This document shows positions 7,458 through 8,485 of a stretch of DNA of 8,485 bases, one piece after another. Origin of the DNA: Chloroflexota bacterium (GTDB lineage: Bacteria; Chloroflexota; Anaerolineae; Anaerolineales; UBA4823); the NCBI GenBank assembly GCA_030636125.1, contig DAOVXM010000080.1, positions 1-8,485 on the forward strand, in the 5' to 3' direction. Position 1 is the first letter of the stretch. Every line of letters begins with the position of its first letter. The notes beneath the pieces are model-generated. The model searched no databases. It was given only the letters and a program-made list of their open reading frames with translations, and had not been told where the DNA came from. The position numbers and the translations under genes were made by a program.

Positions 7458-8485
7458 ATGCCATCCCTTTCCGAGAAACTTAAATCATTAGGTGTACAAG
7501 TTGGGACGCAAAATATTCCCCAACCACTACCCTCAAATCCCCATACAATTGAAAAAATTCTCTCCGGACATTCTTTAGAGACTCACTTTGGTGACACCTT
7601 CGTGATCGAGGAAACTTATCCTGCTGATTACCGACACGGTCAAGGTGGCTTATTTAATAAAGCACCCTTTGACATCATGGCGCAATGGGTCAGGGATGAA
7701 CGCATGTTAGATTATCCCCGGGAAAGCTTTGTTTATCTTGATACAGAAACCACGGGTTTATCAGGTGGAAGCGGAACGTACGCGTTTTTAATCGGTGTAG
7801 GCCGTTTTGAAGGAGAAAATTTTCATCTTGCCCAATTTTTTATGCGAGATCCGATAGAAGAACCAGCCCAGTTATCTGCCCTCGAGGAATTCCTCGCACC
7901 TTGCAATGCATTAATTACTTATAACGGTAAATCCTTTGATATTCCCCTTCTAAACTCACGTTTTATTTACCATGGATGGCGTACACCCTTTAATGATCTT
8001 ACTCACATAGATTTACTACACCTCTCCAGACGATTGTGGCGCGAACGCCTCCCCAGTAGAACATTGGGGAATATTGAAGTTCAAATCCTTGGTACTCAAC
8101 GCACGGAGCAAGACGTCCCTGGATGGATGATCCCTCAAATGTACTTTGACTATTTACGGAATGGCGATGCCCGTCCATTGAAAAAAGTTTTCTACCATAA
8201 CGCCATGGATATTCTCTCACTTGCCGCGTTGTTTCACCATTCTGCCAGGCTGCTTTCAGATCCAACGAATGGTATTGTCGAACACGGCGTTGATTTTATC
8301 TCGCTTGCCAGACTATTTGAAGATCTAGGTGATCTTGAAAAAGCTACCAATTTATACTTGCTTGGTTTAAATCACGAGGACATTCGAAACCATAGCATTC
8401 CAGAAGAAGTACTCTTGCGAGCTATTTTGCGTCTTGCATTAATATACAAACGTCAAGGAAAATTCAAGCCTGCAATTGAACTCTG
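7458..8485 (+). CDS. mrfB: MrfB/YprB-like RNase H-fold 3'-5' exonuclease with TPR-like tail; 3' end outside window
   Basis: A probable metal-dependent DEDD-type exonuclease that partners the upstream helicase. The frame is open from the ATG at 7458 to the window edge, giving 342 codons. An in-frame stop at 7422 makes this ATG the first possible start, though no strong ribosome binding site precedes it. The acidic motifs are intact: D95-T-E97-T (in YLDTETTGLSGG), N156-G-K-S-F-D161 (in TYNGKSFDIPLLNSR) and Y246-H-N-A-M-D251. Together they match the RNase_H_2 family that includes YprB. Before them is a short N-terminal region with YPADYRHGQGG, which resembles the YprB family. From about residue 275 the sequence (SLARLFEDLGDLEKATNLY, then LRLALIYKRQGKFKPAIEL) looks like tetratricopeptide helices, as in the C-terminal half of MrfB. 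In B. subtilis MrfB needs MrfA for repair of mitomycin C lesions. Only the C-terminal end is missing; no frameshift is seen. Confidence 0.88.
   Translation, partial: MPSLSEKLKSLGVQVGTQNIPQPLPSNPHTIEKILSGHSLETHFGDTFVIEETYPADYRHGQGGLFNKAPFDIMAQWVRDERMLDYPRESFVYLDTETTGLSGGSGTYAFLIGVGRFEGENFHLAQFFMRDPIEEPAQLSALEEFLAPCNALITYNGKSFDIPLLNSRFIYHGWRTPFNDLTHIDLLHLSRRLWRERLPSRTLGNIEVQILGTQRTEQDVPGWMIPQMYFDYLRNGDARPLKKVFYHNAMDILSLAALFHHSARLLSDPTNGIVEHGVDFISLARLFEDLGDLEKATNLYLLGLNHEDIRNHSIPEEVLLRAILRLALIYKRQGKFKPAIEL

Noticed and set aside
7999..8265. 88-codon minus-strand open frame at the right end
   Set aside because: It lies opposite the MrfB-like gene, whose + strand frame holds intact exonuclease motifs across the same span.

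Overview
The window carries five genes, all on the + strand; the first runs off the left edge and the last off the right edge. No RNA gene, insertion sequence, CRISPR array or long repeat is visible. Base composition is moderate and looks even throughout. The gene set is typical of environmental bacteria: a secreted bacillopeptidase F-like protease, an alkyl-DHAP-synthase-like flavoprotein next to a glycerol-3-phosphate dehydrogenase, and an MrfA/MrfB-type repair pair. Chloroflexota (Anaerolineae-like) is my best guess, but it rests only on the overall feel of the proteins and is not proven.

Layout. Positions 3-1397: a membrane-anchored S8 serine peptidase with a propeptide-like region, missing its N-terminus. 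Positions 1398-1626: a 229-base gap with a weak terminator-like hairpin, a candidate sigma70-type promoter and a clear ribosome binding site. Positions 1627-8485: four closely spaced genes that look like one transcription unit, with gaps of 5, 12 and 45 bases. They encode an AGPS-family FAD oxidase, a GlpD-type dehydrogenase, a large DEAD/DEAH helicase of the MrfA (YprA) family, and an MrfB (YprB)-type RNase H-fold exonuclease cut by the window end.

How they may work together. GlpD makes dihydroxyacetone phosphate from glycerol-3-phosphate, and AGPS enzymes act on acyl-dihydroxyacetone phosphate, so the first pair hints at glycerolipid or ether-lipid chemistry. The second pair resembles the Bacillus subtilis MrfA/MrfB helicase-exonuclease system for repair of mitomycin C damage.

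The most striking point is that the helicase has a complete-looking HNH nuclease domain embedded inside its C-terminal DUF1998 region. A single operon would then encode a helicase, a possible endonuclease and an exonuclease. Whether this fusion is already catalogued cannot be judged from sequence alone.
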